Positions 21,205-29,387 of a stretch of DNA of 40,400 nt are shown here, piece by piece. The translations under genes were made by a program, and so were the position numbers. Within the stretch, counting starts at the first letter, position 1; every line of letters starts with the position of its first letter. Origin of the DNA: Rhodococcus sp. ARC_M6 (GTDB lineage Bacteria > Actinomycetota > Actinomycetes > Mycobacteriales > Mycobacteriaceae); NCBI RefSeq assembly GCF_022810305.1, contig NZ_JALGQH010000043.1, positions 1-40,400 on the forward strand. Reading direction: 5' to 3'. The notes under the pieces were generated by a model. The model did no database searches. It was given only the letters and a program-made list of their open reading frames with translations, and was not told the origin of the DNA.

Positions 21205-23830
21205 CCAGGATAGTCCGCACCAACTTCACTCCCTGACCGAGAGATACCGTCGGCAGATACGCCCGCCCGACTGCGTTGCCGATACTCGGCAAAGCAGCGG
21301 GATCCGCGAACACCATGTGCATCGGGACGTATCTGGGCTGGAACTTCGATTTGAAGGCCAGAAGTGAGCGGAACCCGTATACCGGTTCGAGCGTGCGGCC
21401 CAAGAGGTCGAGGACGTTGTCCATCACTGCCGAGAGCGTCGTCGCATCCTGCTCGTCGAGATTTGCCTCTCGATCCGAGGCAACCTTGGCGAGTGGCGCA
21501 CCGGAGAGACTGAGGAACTCGACTCCCTCTTCTTCGAGTGTGAGGGCGGCCGACGCGATCAGAAATTCCATGGCCGGGCGGAAGCCTTCGGCGCGGCGTC
21601 GCATGAAATCGAGGGTCCAGCCGACGATCTGACCGTCTCGGTACACCGGCAGCCAGGACGTCACTCCGTGGACGGTGCGTTCCTCGTCGAGCGCGACCAG
21701 ACATCTCACTTCATCGTCGTCGACCTCGTCGAGTCCGCCGAGGGTGAAACCCATCTCCGGCATTCCCTTATCTGCGACCCATTCCTCGGAAATCGCTACG
21801 ATCTGGTCCTTGATCGCCAGCGGTGCGTGGGGGAATCGAATCCATTCGGCCGTGATGCCGGTCTTCTTCGCCCGATTCAGGGCGGTTCGGACATCCTGGA
21901 AGCGTTTGCCGGTGAATGCGATCTCTCCGAGATCAAGGACAGTCTCCTCCGCGACCTCGAGGCCACTCCAGCCCATCGAATCGGTGATTGCCCGCACATC
22001 GTCCGTAACCGAGTACAGGCACGGGATCCATCCGTTGTCGGACACGAACTCGGCAAATTCCTCGATCGTCCGTCGCATCCGATCCGGCGGACCCACCGGA
22101 TCACCAGTCGTGAGTGCGACGCCGACGACGACGCGGTACGCAACGTAGCTGGAACCGTCGGAACTGAACCAGTACGAATTACCTTTCCAGGTCGTCATCC
22201 AGGACAGCGGACTGCCGGTGCCGGCGCGCAACATCGCTCGCGCACGGCCAGTTGCTCGTGGATCGATTTCATTGGCAGGTTTCAAGAGCGTCGCGAACAC
22301 CAGAATCGATGCGGCGACCCAGAATACGACGCCGGTCCATTCGAAGAGCAACGTCGCTTCGACGTCGACGGGCAGGAGGCGAGGGTTGACCAACTGCAGA
22401 TACACCGGTGGCACCAGTCGTTGGGGAAAATCTGCGAGAAGCATTAGTACGGTGGGCTCACGGTCGAATCCGTGCCGCGCCAGCATCCCACCCCCGACGT
22501 AGACGACGATCAAACCCGCCATGAGTGCCAATAGCGAGACACCCAGTTTGCGGTAGGTCCTGACCGGGGCAGCCACGTCGAAATACCGCCGCGTGAAAAT
22601 CAGCATGATCAACACGAACAGTGGTGTAAGGAACGGCACGAGAGTCCGGTACACGTTGGGATCCCCGATGCCGTAGAACAAGCTGTCACTGTCGGCAGCC
22701 TCGATGAAGCGGACAACGAAGTTACCGATCGAGAGAATCAGCAGTACTACCTGAGCGCAGACCGCGGCGATCCACGCGAATCGTCGTCCGCGGCGCAATC
22801 CGTCGCTCAGTACGAGCACGAAGATCGACGGCATCAACGAAAGCAGGGTCGGGCCGACGCCGGAAAGTCGGAGTTCCAACAGTCCTCGCCGACAGTCGGG
22901 GTCGGTGGCCGACTCGGCGCACAGGTCCCGCACCTCGGACACCGTCCAGGGGACTCCGCGAAACAGATCGCGGAGAACGGCGAGCGGACCGACCGCTTGA
23001 GGCGACAGAGCGGCAATCATCGGGCCGATCGCGCTGGCCGCCACCACGATGGCAACCAGCACCCGGCCTTCACGTTGCGTTCCCACGATCCGATCGCCAC
23101 GGGCAGATCTGCCCACGATCCACGCACCGATCACCAATCCGACAACCCCCGAGCACAATCGGATCACATCTTGTAACTGACCACTGAACAAGGCCAGCGT
23201 GATGGTCAGCGCCAGAATGCCGACGCGAATGCGTCGACGCCACAGCGTCCCCATGTTTGCACTCGCGACCATCAATGCGCCGACGATCCAGGCGCTGGCC
23301 CCCACGGCTATTCCGACGTGAAGGCGGAAACCCCAACTGGAGTCGAAGACTTTCGCAAGCGATGCCCATCCCAGTCCGAGTATGACTCCGAGGATCTGGG
23401 TACTGACGGCTGCGATGGCCAGTTTCCGAGTACCCATGCGGCGCTCGAGGGGTGCCGCAACGACGAACAACAGGATCGTCGCTCCGATGTATCGCAGCAG
23501 GTTGCCTTCCCACAACGCGGACGTGAGCGGTGTCCAGATCCGTCCGTGCTGCAGCGAACCCATCCCGGTCGCGATGTGATAGGCAAGGGCTCGCGACGGT
23601 CCATGCACGAGGCTTCCGGTTACCGCGCCCAATACCCACATGACAATGACCAGCGATGTGGTCATCGGAGCATCTCGGATACCGAAGCGAACGATGTGAC
23701 CGACTTTGCCGACGTACCCGGCCAGGCGGTTCGTTGGACTCGCTAATTCCGGGGAACTGTCGATCTTCATCAACGTGCGGCTACTTTCTGCTGATCGACT
23801 GTGATGACCGCCTACAGACGTGCTTACCAT
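21197..23830 (-). CDS. Rhomboid-like membrane / DUF2156 (lysyl-PG synthase-like) protein
   Basis: An 877-residue protein. The N-terminal half has about ten or more membrane segments. Its first part (about 55-235) looks like a rhomboid fold: HGRIWTPLTSALWEGNLLRY, LERRMG, and VGASAWIVGAL (177-180 GASA) where proteases have GxSG. The histidine of the catalytic dyad is replaced near LCSGVVGLVIG, so it is probably inactive. From about 560 a DUF2156 domain of the MprF/LysX acyl-transfer type follows (SPLSWMTTWKGNSYWFSSDG, WIPCLYSVTD, FLSLSGAPLAK, FKSKFQPRY). It may transfer an amino acid to a membrane lipid. The start is uncertain: ATG 23830 follows GAGGGGAG too closely and ATG 23770 is possible. 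Confidence 0.8.
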   Translation of the reverse strand: MVSTSVGGHHSRSAESSRTLMKIDSSPELASPTNRLAGYVGKVGHIVRFGIRDAPMTTSLVIVMWVLGAVTGSLVHGPSRALAYHIATGMGSLQHGRIWTPLTSALWEGNLLRYIGATILLFVVAAPLERRMGTRKLAIAAVSTQILGVILGLGWASLAKVFDSSWGFRLHVGIAVGASAWIVGALMVASANMGTLWRRRIRVGILALTITLALFSGQLQDVIRLCSGVVGLVIGAWIVGRSARGDRIVGTQREGRVLVAIVVAASAIGPMIAALSPQAVGPLAVLRDLFRGVPWTVSEVRDLCAESATDPDCRRGLLELRLSGVGPTLLSLMPSIFVLVLSDGLRRGRRFAWIAAVCAQVVLLILSIGNFVVRFIEAADSDSLFYGIGDPNVYRTLVPFLTPLFVLIMLIFTRRYFDVAAPVRTYRKLGVSLLALMAGLIVVYVGGGMLARHGFDREPTVLMLLADFPQRLVPPVYLQLVNPRLLPVDVEATLLFEWTGVVFWVAASILVFATLLKPANEIDPRATGRARAMLRAGTGSPLSWMTTWKGNSYWFSSDGSSYVAYRVVVGVALTTGDPVGPPDRMRRTIEEFAEFVSDNGWIPCLYSVTDDVRAITDSMGWSGLEVAEETVLDLGEIAFTGKRFQDVRTALNRAKKTGITAEWIRFPHAPLAIKDQIVAISEEWVADKGMPEMGFTLGGLDEVDDDEVRCLVALDEERTVHGVTSWLPVYRDGQIVGWTLDFMRRRAEGFRPAMEFLIASAALTLEEEGVEFLSLSGAPLAKVASDREANLDEQDATTLSAVMDNVLDLLGRTLEPVYGFRSLLAFKSKFQPRYVPMHMVFADPAALPSIGNAVGRAYLPTVSLGQGVKLVRTILGR

Positions 23831-23893
23831 CTCCCCTCACGCTATCTGTAGTGCAGCTCACTATGGCCAATACCACACCGCCTCGGGGGTCCT

Positions 23894-23910
23894 TACTACT
23901 ACCAGTAGTA
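23894..23910. promoter_or_regulatory. BlaI-type operator palindrome
   Basis: TACTACT (23894-23900), ACC, AGTAGTA (23904-23910): a perfect 7-bp inverted repeat of the TACTA/TAGTA kind bound by BlaI/MecI proteins. It lies 34 bp before blaI and 63 bp before the divergent DUF2156 gene, so it may control both. A single half-like GTAGTAGTAC occurs at about 25362-25372, upstream of the DEAD-box gene. Confidence 0.75.
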
Positions 23911-23944
23911 CGTATTTCGTCGTGGGAGTCCGTAGAATCGAAGG

Positions 23945-24349
23945 ATGGCAGGTCTAGGTGAACTCGAACGCGCAGTGATGGATCATTTGTGGTCCACCAC
24001 GGAACCGCAAACTGTGCGGCAAGTACATGAAGCTCTCGCGACGCATCGCGAGTTGGCGTACACAACAGTGATGACGGTTTTGCAGCGTCTAGCGAAGAAG
24101 CATCTGGTAATTCAGCAACGTGACGACCGTGCGCATCGGTACCTTCCGGTGAACAAGCGTGAAGAGTTGGTTGCCAGTTTGATGGTCGACGCTCTCGCCC
24201 AGGCTCCGGAGTCCGGTGGCCGGGCAGCAGCATTGGTGCACTTCGTAGGCCAGGTCAACGCCGACGAAGCCGATGCCCTTCGGGAAGCGCTCGCAGCCCT
24301 CGAGGTTCGTGAATCCACGAAAAATGCTGCGCAGCCCGGAAACGTCTAG
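23945..24349 (+). CDS. blaI: BlaI/MecI/CopY-family repressor
   Basis: A 134-residue winged-helix protein. GELERAVMDHLWSTTEPQTV is the family N-terminus, ELAYTTVMTVLQRLAKKHLV the recognition helix region, and RDDRAHRYLPV the wing; the C-terminus is a dimerisation helix pair. BlaI proteins bind TACTA-type palindromes, one of which stands 34 bp upstream, and are inactivated by cleavage after a BlaR1-type peptidase senses a signal. The next gene encodes such a peptidase. In M. tuberculosis the equivalent pair (Rv1846c/Rv1845c) responds to beta-lactams; that comparison is from memory. Confidence 0.93.
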   Translation: MAGLGELERAVMDHLWSTTEPQTVRQVHEALATHRELAYTTVMTVLQRLAKKHLVIQQRDDRAHRYLPVNKREELVASLMVDALAQAPESGGRAAALVHFVGQVNADEADALREALAALEVRESTKNAAQPGNV

Positions 24350-24384
24350 GCCTCACTGAATTATTCGTGCATGATGTCTAGGTC

Positions 24385-25338
24385 ATGAACGCCACCACTG
24401 CACTGGCTTTCGGCCTCCTTGCATTGCTGCTCGCAGGACCGATCCCAGCACTCTTGAGCCGCTCGACGTGGCCGTACCGCGCGCCCCGCGCGGCGCTCGT
24501 CCTCTGGCAGGCTGTTGCCCTCGCTGCCGTGCTGTCAGCATTCAGTTCAGGTTTGGCAATTGCCAGTCAGCTACTGGTACCCGGTGCCGACGGGCGTCCG
24601 ACTACGGCGCCGACCGCTGAAATCGACGCTCTCGGTTTGCCGTTGTGGATTCTGTACGTCGTGGTCTTCGCACTGACCCTGCTCATCGGCGCGAAGCTGA
24701 TCTTCTCGATCATCCAGGTGGGGGTGCGCACGCGTCGTCGACGCTCGCGTCATCGAATCCTGGTGGATCTACTCGACGACTGCGCAATGCCGGCTTCGGT
24801 GGAACGAACTCCCGACCTGCGGGTTATCGATGTCGAAGAGCCGATCGCCTACTGCCTGCCCGGAATCCGCCAGCGTGTGGTGTTGAGTCAGGGAACGTTG
24901 CAGAATCTCGACCACGCCGAGGTCAAGGCGATCCTGACGCACGAGCGGTCACATCTGCGTGCCCGCCATGATTTGGTTCTCGAAGCCTTCACTGCCGTGA
25001 ACCATGCTTTCCCCCGTTTCGTTCGTAGCAAGTCCGCGCTGGGATCTGTACAGCTTCTCGTGGAATTGCTCGCCGACGATTCGGCTGTGCGGGTCACCGG
25101 TCCGACGCCACTCGCCCGGGCGCTCGTCGCATGTGCCGGCTCGACCGCACCGCGCGGCGCAATGGCTGCGGGTGGCCCCTCCACATTGATTCGTGTGCAA
25201 CGACTCTCGGCAGATGACGCCGATCCGCGCATTGCGGTCTGCGCATATCTCGGAGCGGTTGCCATTCTGGTGGTGCCGACCGTTGCAGTCGCCGTGCCGT
25301 GGCTCACAGAGCTTCGGCTGCTTTTCAACGCCTACTGA
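24385..25338 (+). CDS. M56-family membrane metallopeptidase (BlaR-like, without penicillin sensor)
   Basis: A 317-residue protein with about four membrane segments. The zinc site HERSH (186-190, in ILTHERSHLRARHDLVLEA) lies on the cytoplasmic loop as in BlaR1/MecR1. The preceding EEPIAYCLPGIRQRVVLSQG block is also typical. It lacks the roughly 250-residue extracellular penicillin-binding domain of BlaR1, so the signal must be sensed otherwise or by a partner. It probably cleaves, or triggers cleavage of, the BlaI protein encoded 35 bp upstream in the same operon. Confidence 0.9.
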   Translation: MNATTALAFGLLALLLAGPIPALLSRSTWPYRAPRAALVLWQAVALAAVLSAFSSGLAIASQLLVPGADGRPTTAPTAEIDALGLPLWILYVVVFALTLLIGAKLIFSIIQVGVRTRRRRSRHRILVDLLDDCAMPASVERTPDLRVIDVEEPIAYCLPGIRQRVVLSQGTLQNLDHAEVKAILTHERSHLRARHDLVLEAFTAVNHAFPRFVRSKSALGSVQLLVELLADDSAVRVTGPTPLARALVACAGSTAPRGAMAAGGPSTLIRVQRLSADDADPRIAVCAYLGAVAILVVPTVAVAVPWLTELRLLFNAY

Positions 25339-25389
25339 TGCTTGACCAGCGAAACTAGGTGTAGTAGTACAGGTCACAGACCGGGCTAC

Positions 25390-25419
25390 CTGACTTAGGC
25401 AGGGCATGTGGCGTACAGT
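25390..25419 (+). promoter_or_regulatory. Probable promoter of the DEAD-box helicase gene
   Basis: CTGACT (25390-25395) and TACAGT (25414-25419) are separated by 18 bp, a reasonable sigma-A arrangement. Transcription from about 25426 would give a leader of roughly 175 nt before the GTG at 25600. Long leaders are common for cold-inducible RNA helicases; no specific RNA family was recognised in it. Confidence 0.5.
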
Positions 25420-25599
25420 GGATCACGGCCACCATCGTGGTTCATCAACATTTAATGGCACACAGCCCAATTCCCCGCAGTATGCGTTCGGATTGCCAGG
25501 TGACATGTGCCCTGGCTCGTCCCTTTGCGAACTGTGTCGTGTGTTCAAGCATGGCTTCTTCCGCTCCGCGACGTGCCCGTAGTCCGGAGAGGTTTCCGC

Positions 25600-27657
25600 G
25601 TGACCAACGCTGTCCAAATGTCGTCTTCCGAGAACATCACAGATGTCGCAGAAGATGTAGTCGTTATCCCCGCTCGTGAAGAAGAAGTTGCTACCGAAGC
25701 AGTTTCCGCCGAGCCCACCGTTACGTTTGCTGAAATCGGCTTGCCTGAGCAGCTCGTTGCCGCACTTGCGCGCAACTCCATCACCAGCCCGTCCCCCATC
25801 CAGGCGCTCGCAATTCCCGATGCGCTCAATGGAATCAACGTTCTGGGCCGCGCCCAGACCGGTTCGGGTAAGACGCTGGCCTTCGGCCTGCCGATGCTGA
25901 CCCGCCTCGCGCGCCACGAAGATCGTCCGGCAGCCAAGCGCCCCCGCGCCCTGGTTCTGGTCCCGACCCGTGAACTCGCATTCCAGGTCGTCGAATCATT
26001 GACCGCTTATGCCGGCGCTCTCGGACTCACCGTCCGCCCCGCCGTCGGTGGCACACCTTTCTCCAAGCAGGTCGACCAGCTCCGACGCGGCGTCGACATC
26101 CTGGTGGCAACACCGGGCCGTCTCGGCGACCACCTGCGTCAGGGCACCTGCATCCTCGACTCGGTGGAAATCACTGCACTCGACGAAGCTGACCAGATGG
26201 CCGACATGGGCTTCCTGCCCGAGGTTCGTTCGATCCTCGGCGAGACCCCGGCCGACGGACAGCGTCTGCTGTTCTCCGCAACTCTCGACCGTGAGGTCCA
26301 GTCGCTGGTTCGCCAGTTCCTGTCCAACCACGTCACGCACTCCACCGAAGACGGCCGCGCCAGCGTCGACACCATGGAGCACTATGTCCTCCTCGTCGAT
26401 CGCGGCCAGAAGGACTCCGTCCTCTCCGAGATCGGCGCCCGTGACGGACGCACCATCATGTTCGCTCGCACCAAGCTCGGTTGCGAAGGCATCACCGATC
26501 GCCTCCGCGCAGTCGGTATCGCTGCCGAGTCACTTCACGGTGGCAAGGCACAGAACCAGCGCACCCGCGTCCTCGAGCGTTTCAAGACCGGCCGCACTCC
26601 GGTCCTCGTCGCCACCGACGTCGCTGCCCGCGGCATCCACGTCGACGGCATCGACCTCGTTGTGCACGTCGATCCCCCGGCAGATCACAAGGACTACCTT
26701 CACCGCGCAGGCCGTACGGCTCGTGCAGGCGAGAAGGGCACCGTCGTTGCGATCGTTCTGCCGAACCAGAAGCGTGGCTTCAAGCGTCTGACCAGCATGG
26801 CCGGCGTCGACGCCGCTGCTGTTCCCGTCACCCCGGGTTCCGCTGAACTCACTCGCATCACCGGCGCCAAGAAGCCGACCGGAGAACCCTTGCGCGAGAG
26901 CTCTTCTCGTGGCGAGCGTTCCTTCGGCGGTGGCGGCGGATCGCGTGGCTACCAGGGCAACCGTTCGTCCGGTGGATACCAGGGCAACCGCGAAGGCGGC
27001 GGATACCAGGGCAACCGTTCGTCCGGTGGATACCAGGGCAACCGCGACGGCGGCGAAAGCCGCGGCGGCTACCAGGGCAGCCGTCCGTCCACGGGTGGCT
27101 ACCAGGGAAACCGTGACGGCGGCGAAAGCCGCGGCGGCTACCAGGGCAGCCGTCCGTCCACCGGTGGCTACCAGGGAAACCGTGACGGCGGCGAAAGCCG
27201 CGGTGGATACCAGGGCAACCGCGAAGGTGGCGGATACCAGGGCAACCGCGACAGCCGGCCCTCCACCGGTGGCTACCAGGGAAACCGCGAAGGTGGCGGA
27301 TACCAGGGCAACCGTTCGTCGGGTGGCTACCAGGGCAACCGCGAAGGTGGCGAAAGCCGCGGCGGCTACCAGGGCAACCGCGACAGCCGCCCGTCCACCG
27401 GTGGCTACCAAGGCAACCGCGAAGGTGGCGAAAGCCGCGGCGGCTACCAGGGCAACCGCGACAGCCGCCCGTCCACCGGCGGCTACCAGGGAAACCGCTC
27501 CTCGGGCGGATACCAGGGCAGCAACTCGTCCGGTGGATACCAGGGCAACCGCGACAGCGGAGACCGCGCTGCATCGACCAGCGGTGGTGGCTTCCGTAGC
27601 CGCACCGATCGTCGTAGCTACGACGGTTTTGACGGCCCGAAGCGCGACCAGCGCTAA
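25600..27657 (+). CDS. DEAD-box RNA helicase with a C-terminal GYQG repeat tail
   Basis: About 685 residues from GTG 25600, which follows GGAGAGG by 7 bases; ATG 25618 is an alternative. All helicase motifs are present: the Q motif [19 protein letters not shown] (about 85-92), [27 protein letters not shown], the SAT motif in FSATL, and [13 protein letters not shown]. After about residue 450 the tail is almost wholly Gly, Tyr, Gln, Asn, Arg and Ser, with 19 copies of GYQG in units such as GGYQGNREG and [13 protein letters not shown]. Such RGG-like disordered tails bind RNA and promote condensation. It probably acts in RNA unwinding or ribosome assembly, perhaps in the cold. The alternative symbol deaD/rhlE cannot be settled. 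Confidence 0.93.
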   Translation: MTNAVQMSSSENITDVAEDVVVIPAREEEVATEAVSAEPTVTFAEIGLPEQLVAALARNSITSPSPIQALAIPDALNGINVLGRAQTGSGKTLAFGLPMLTRLARHEDRPAAKRPRALVLVPTRELAFQVVESLTAYAGALGLTVRPAVGGTPFSKQVDQLRRGVDILVATPGRLGDHLRQGTCILDSVEITALDEADQMADMGFLPEVRSILGETPADGQRLLFSATLDREVQSLVRQFLSNHVTHSTEDGRASVDTMEHYVLLVDRGQKDSVLSEIGARDGRTIMFARTKLGCEGITDRLRAVGIAAESLHGGKAQNQRTRVLERFKTGRTPVLVATDVAARGIHVDGIDLVVHVDPPADHKDYLHRAGRTARAGEKGTVVAIVLPNQKRGFKRLTSMAGVDAAAVPVTPGSAELTRITGAKKPTGEPLRESSSRGERSFGGGGGSRGYQGNRSSGGYQGNREGGGYQGNRSSGGYQGNRDGGESRGGYQGSRPSTGGYQGNRDGGESRGGYQGSRPSTGGYQGNRDGGESRGGYQGNREGGGYQGNRDSRPSTGGYQGNREGGGYQGNRSSGGYQGNREGGESRGGYQGNRDSRPSTGGYQGNREGGESRGGYQGNRDSRPSTGGYQGNRSSGGYQGSNSSGGYQGNRDSGDRAASTSGGGFRSRTDRRSYDGFDGPKRDQR
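26944..27558 (+). repeat. In-gene repeat array encoding 19 GYQG units
   Basis: The core GGCTACCAGGGCAACCGC (18 bases, with third-position variants) recurs at irregular spacing of 24-45 bp inside the helicase gene. A 75-bp unit encoding the [20 protein letters not shown] segment appears twice almost unchanged. All units stay in frame, so length variation between strains is expected. Confidence 0.9.
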
Positions 27658-27728
27658 ACACCCGTTGAGCTGCGGCTCATCAACTGAATACTGATTACAC
27701 GCCGGCCACGCCGGACGCTGTATCGAGA

Positions 27729-27765
27729 CGGATGCAGGTCACTGCAATAAAGTGATCTGCATCCG
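27729..27765 (+). terminator. Terminator after the DEAD-box gene
   Basis: CGGATGCAGGTCACT (27729-27743) pairs with AGTGATCTGCATCCG (27751-27765) through 15 bp with one G-U pair and a 7-base loop GCAATAA; TGCTTTGT follows. Confidence 0.85.
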
Positions 27766-27873
27766 TGCTTTGTATGCACGGTCTGTTGTTCACGCGCGTC
27801 GTGGCCACAGAATTTTTTTGCTGCGTGAGGCGCAGGATTTCACAGCCGCGGACCGAGAGGGAAAGCTGTAAGC

Positions 27874-29331
27874 ATGTCAACCAATAGCACCGAATCACCC
27901 CGAGCTCAGATCGGCGTCACCGGCCTGGCCGTCATGGGTTCGAATATTGCCCGCAATTTCGCCCGCCACGGACACACCGTTGCCCTGCACAACCGAAGCA
28001 TCGCGAAGACCGATGCGCTGATCGCCGATCATGGTTCCGAGGGCGATTTCGTGCGTACCGAAACCATCGAAGAGTTTGTTGCCGCGCTGCAGAAGCCGCG
28101 TCGCGTCCTGATCATGGTCAAGGCCGGCGATCCCACGGATGCCGTCATCGAAGAGCTCGCGAATGCGATGGAGCCCGGCGACATCATCATCGACGGCGGC
28201 AACTCGTTGTACACCGACACGATCCGTCGCGAGGCTGCGATCCGTGCCCGCGGACTGCATTTCGTCGGCGCTGGAATCTCCGGTGGCGAAGAAGGCGCAC
28301 TCAACGGTCCCTCGATCATGCCGGGCGGCCCGAAGGAGTCCTACGAGGCTCTCGGCCCCCTTCTCGAGTCCATCTCGGCTCACGTCGACGGCACCCCGTG
28401 CTGCACACACATCGGCCCCGACGGTAGTGGCCACTTCGTCAAGATGGTGCACAACGGCATCGAGTACGCCGACATGCAGCTCATCGGTGAGGCGTACAAC
28501 CTTTTCCGCGACGCTCTGGGCTACGACGCCGGCCAGGTGGCCGACGTCTTCACCGAGTGGAACAAGGGCACTCTCGAGTCGTACCTGATCGAGATCACGG
28601 CCGAGGTCCTGCGTCAGGTTGACGCCGAGACCGGCAAGCCGTTGGTCGACGTCATCGTCGATGCTGCCGAGCAGAAGGGCACGGGTCGTTGGACGGTCAA
28701 GTCCGCTCTGGATCTGGGCGTGCCGGTCACCGGTATCGCCGAGGCTGTGTTCGCTCGCGCGCTCTCGGGTAGCCGCACGCAGCGCGCTGCCGCTCAGGCT
28801 CTGGATCTGGCTTCCGGTGCGCTCGGCGACAAGCCGTCCGATGCCGAGCAGTTCGCGGCAGATATTCAGGCTGCGCTATACGCGTCGAAGATCGTGGCGT
28901 ACGCGCAGGGCTTCGACCAGATCGCCGCCGGCAGTGCCGAATACAACTGGGACGTCAAGCCTGCTGACCTGGCAACCATCTGGCGCGGCGGCTGCATCAT
29001 TCGGGCGCAGTTCCTCAACCGCATCAAGGATGCCTACGAGACGGATCCGGCGCTGCCGAGCTTGATTCTGGCTCCGTACTTCCGTGAAGCCATCGAGGCC
29101 GGTATCGACAGCTGGCGACGTGTTGTCGCCACTGCGACGATGCTCGGTATCCCGGTTCCGGCGTTCGCGTCGTCGCTCTCGTACTACGACGGTCTGCGTG
29201 CGAAGCGTCTGCCCGCTGCGTTGACTCAGGGTCAGCGTGACTTCTTCGGCGCTCACACCTACGAGCGCGTCGACAAGCCGGGCAAGTTCCACACGTTGTG
29301 GAGCGGCGACCGTAGCGAAATCGAGGCCTGA
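27874..29331 (+). CDS. gnd: 6-phosphogluconate dehydrogenase, NADP-type, decarboxylating
   Basis: A 485-residue enzyme of the oxidative pentose phosphate pathway that converts 6-phosphogluconate to ribulose 5-phosphate and CO2 with reduction of NADP. The coenzyme loop GLAVMGSN is at 17-24, with HNRS (39-42) typical of NADP use. The substrate site includes GISGGEEGA (about 134-142) and catalytic Lys190 with Asn194 in HFVKMVHNGIEYADMQ. The family signature IVDAAEQKGTGRW lies at 261-273. Length is that of the long dimeric form. It stands alone between two DEAD-box helicase genes and probably has its own promoter in the 200-bp gap upstream. It corresponds to gnd1 of mycobacteria. Confidence 0.97.
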   Translation: MSTNSTESPRAQIGVTGLAVMGSNIARNFARHGHTVALHNRSIAKTDALIADHGSEGDFVRTETIEEFVAALQKPRRVLIMVKAGDPTDAVIEELANAMEPGDIIIDGGNSLYTDTIRREAAIRARGLHFVGAGISGGEEGALNGPSIMPGGPKESYEALGPLLESISAHVDGTPCCTHIGPDGSGHFVKMVHNGIEYADMQLIGEAYNLFRDALGYDAGQVADVFTEWNKGTLESYLIEITAEVLRQVDAETGKPLVDVIVDAAEQKGTGRWTVKSALDLGVPVTGIAEAVFARALSGSRTQRAAAQALDLASGALGDKPSDAEQFAADIQAALYASKIVAYAQGFDQIAAGSAEYNWDVKPADLATIWRGGCIIRAQFLNRIKDAYETDPALPSLILAPYFREAIEAGIDSWRRVVATATMLGIPVPAFASSLSYYDGLRAKRLPAALTQGQRDFFGAHTYERVDKPGKFHTLWSGDRSEIEA

Positions 29332-29344
29332 CTCACATCGGGTT

Positions 29345-29374
29345 CCGGTGGGCAGAGTTCGCTCTGCCCACCGG
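29345..29374. terminator. Hairpin between gnd and the second DEAD-box gene
   Basis: CCGGTGGGCAGAG (29345-29357), loop TTCG, CTCTGCCCACCGG (29362-29374): a perfect 13-bp stem. It starts 14 bp after the gnd stop and ends 13 bp before the next ATG, so it probably terminates gnd but could also hide the ribosome site of the helicase gene. Confidence 0.75.
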
Positions 29375-29387
29375 GTACCCTGGGTAA

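Noticed and set aside
26530..27411. Minus-strand frame with Ala/Val repeats resembling a membrane protein
   Set aside because: It is the reverse complement of the GYQG repeat coding region; the hydrophobic repeats are a by-product.
26944..27558. Regular DNA repeats that could be taken for a CRISPR array
   Set aside because: The repeats are in frame within a helicase tail, the spacing is irregular, and the intervening sequence is itself repeated coding sequence.
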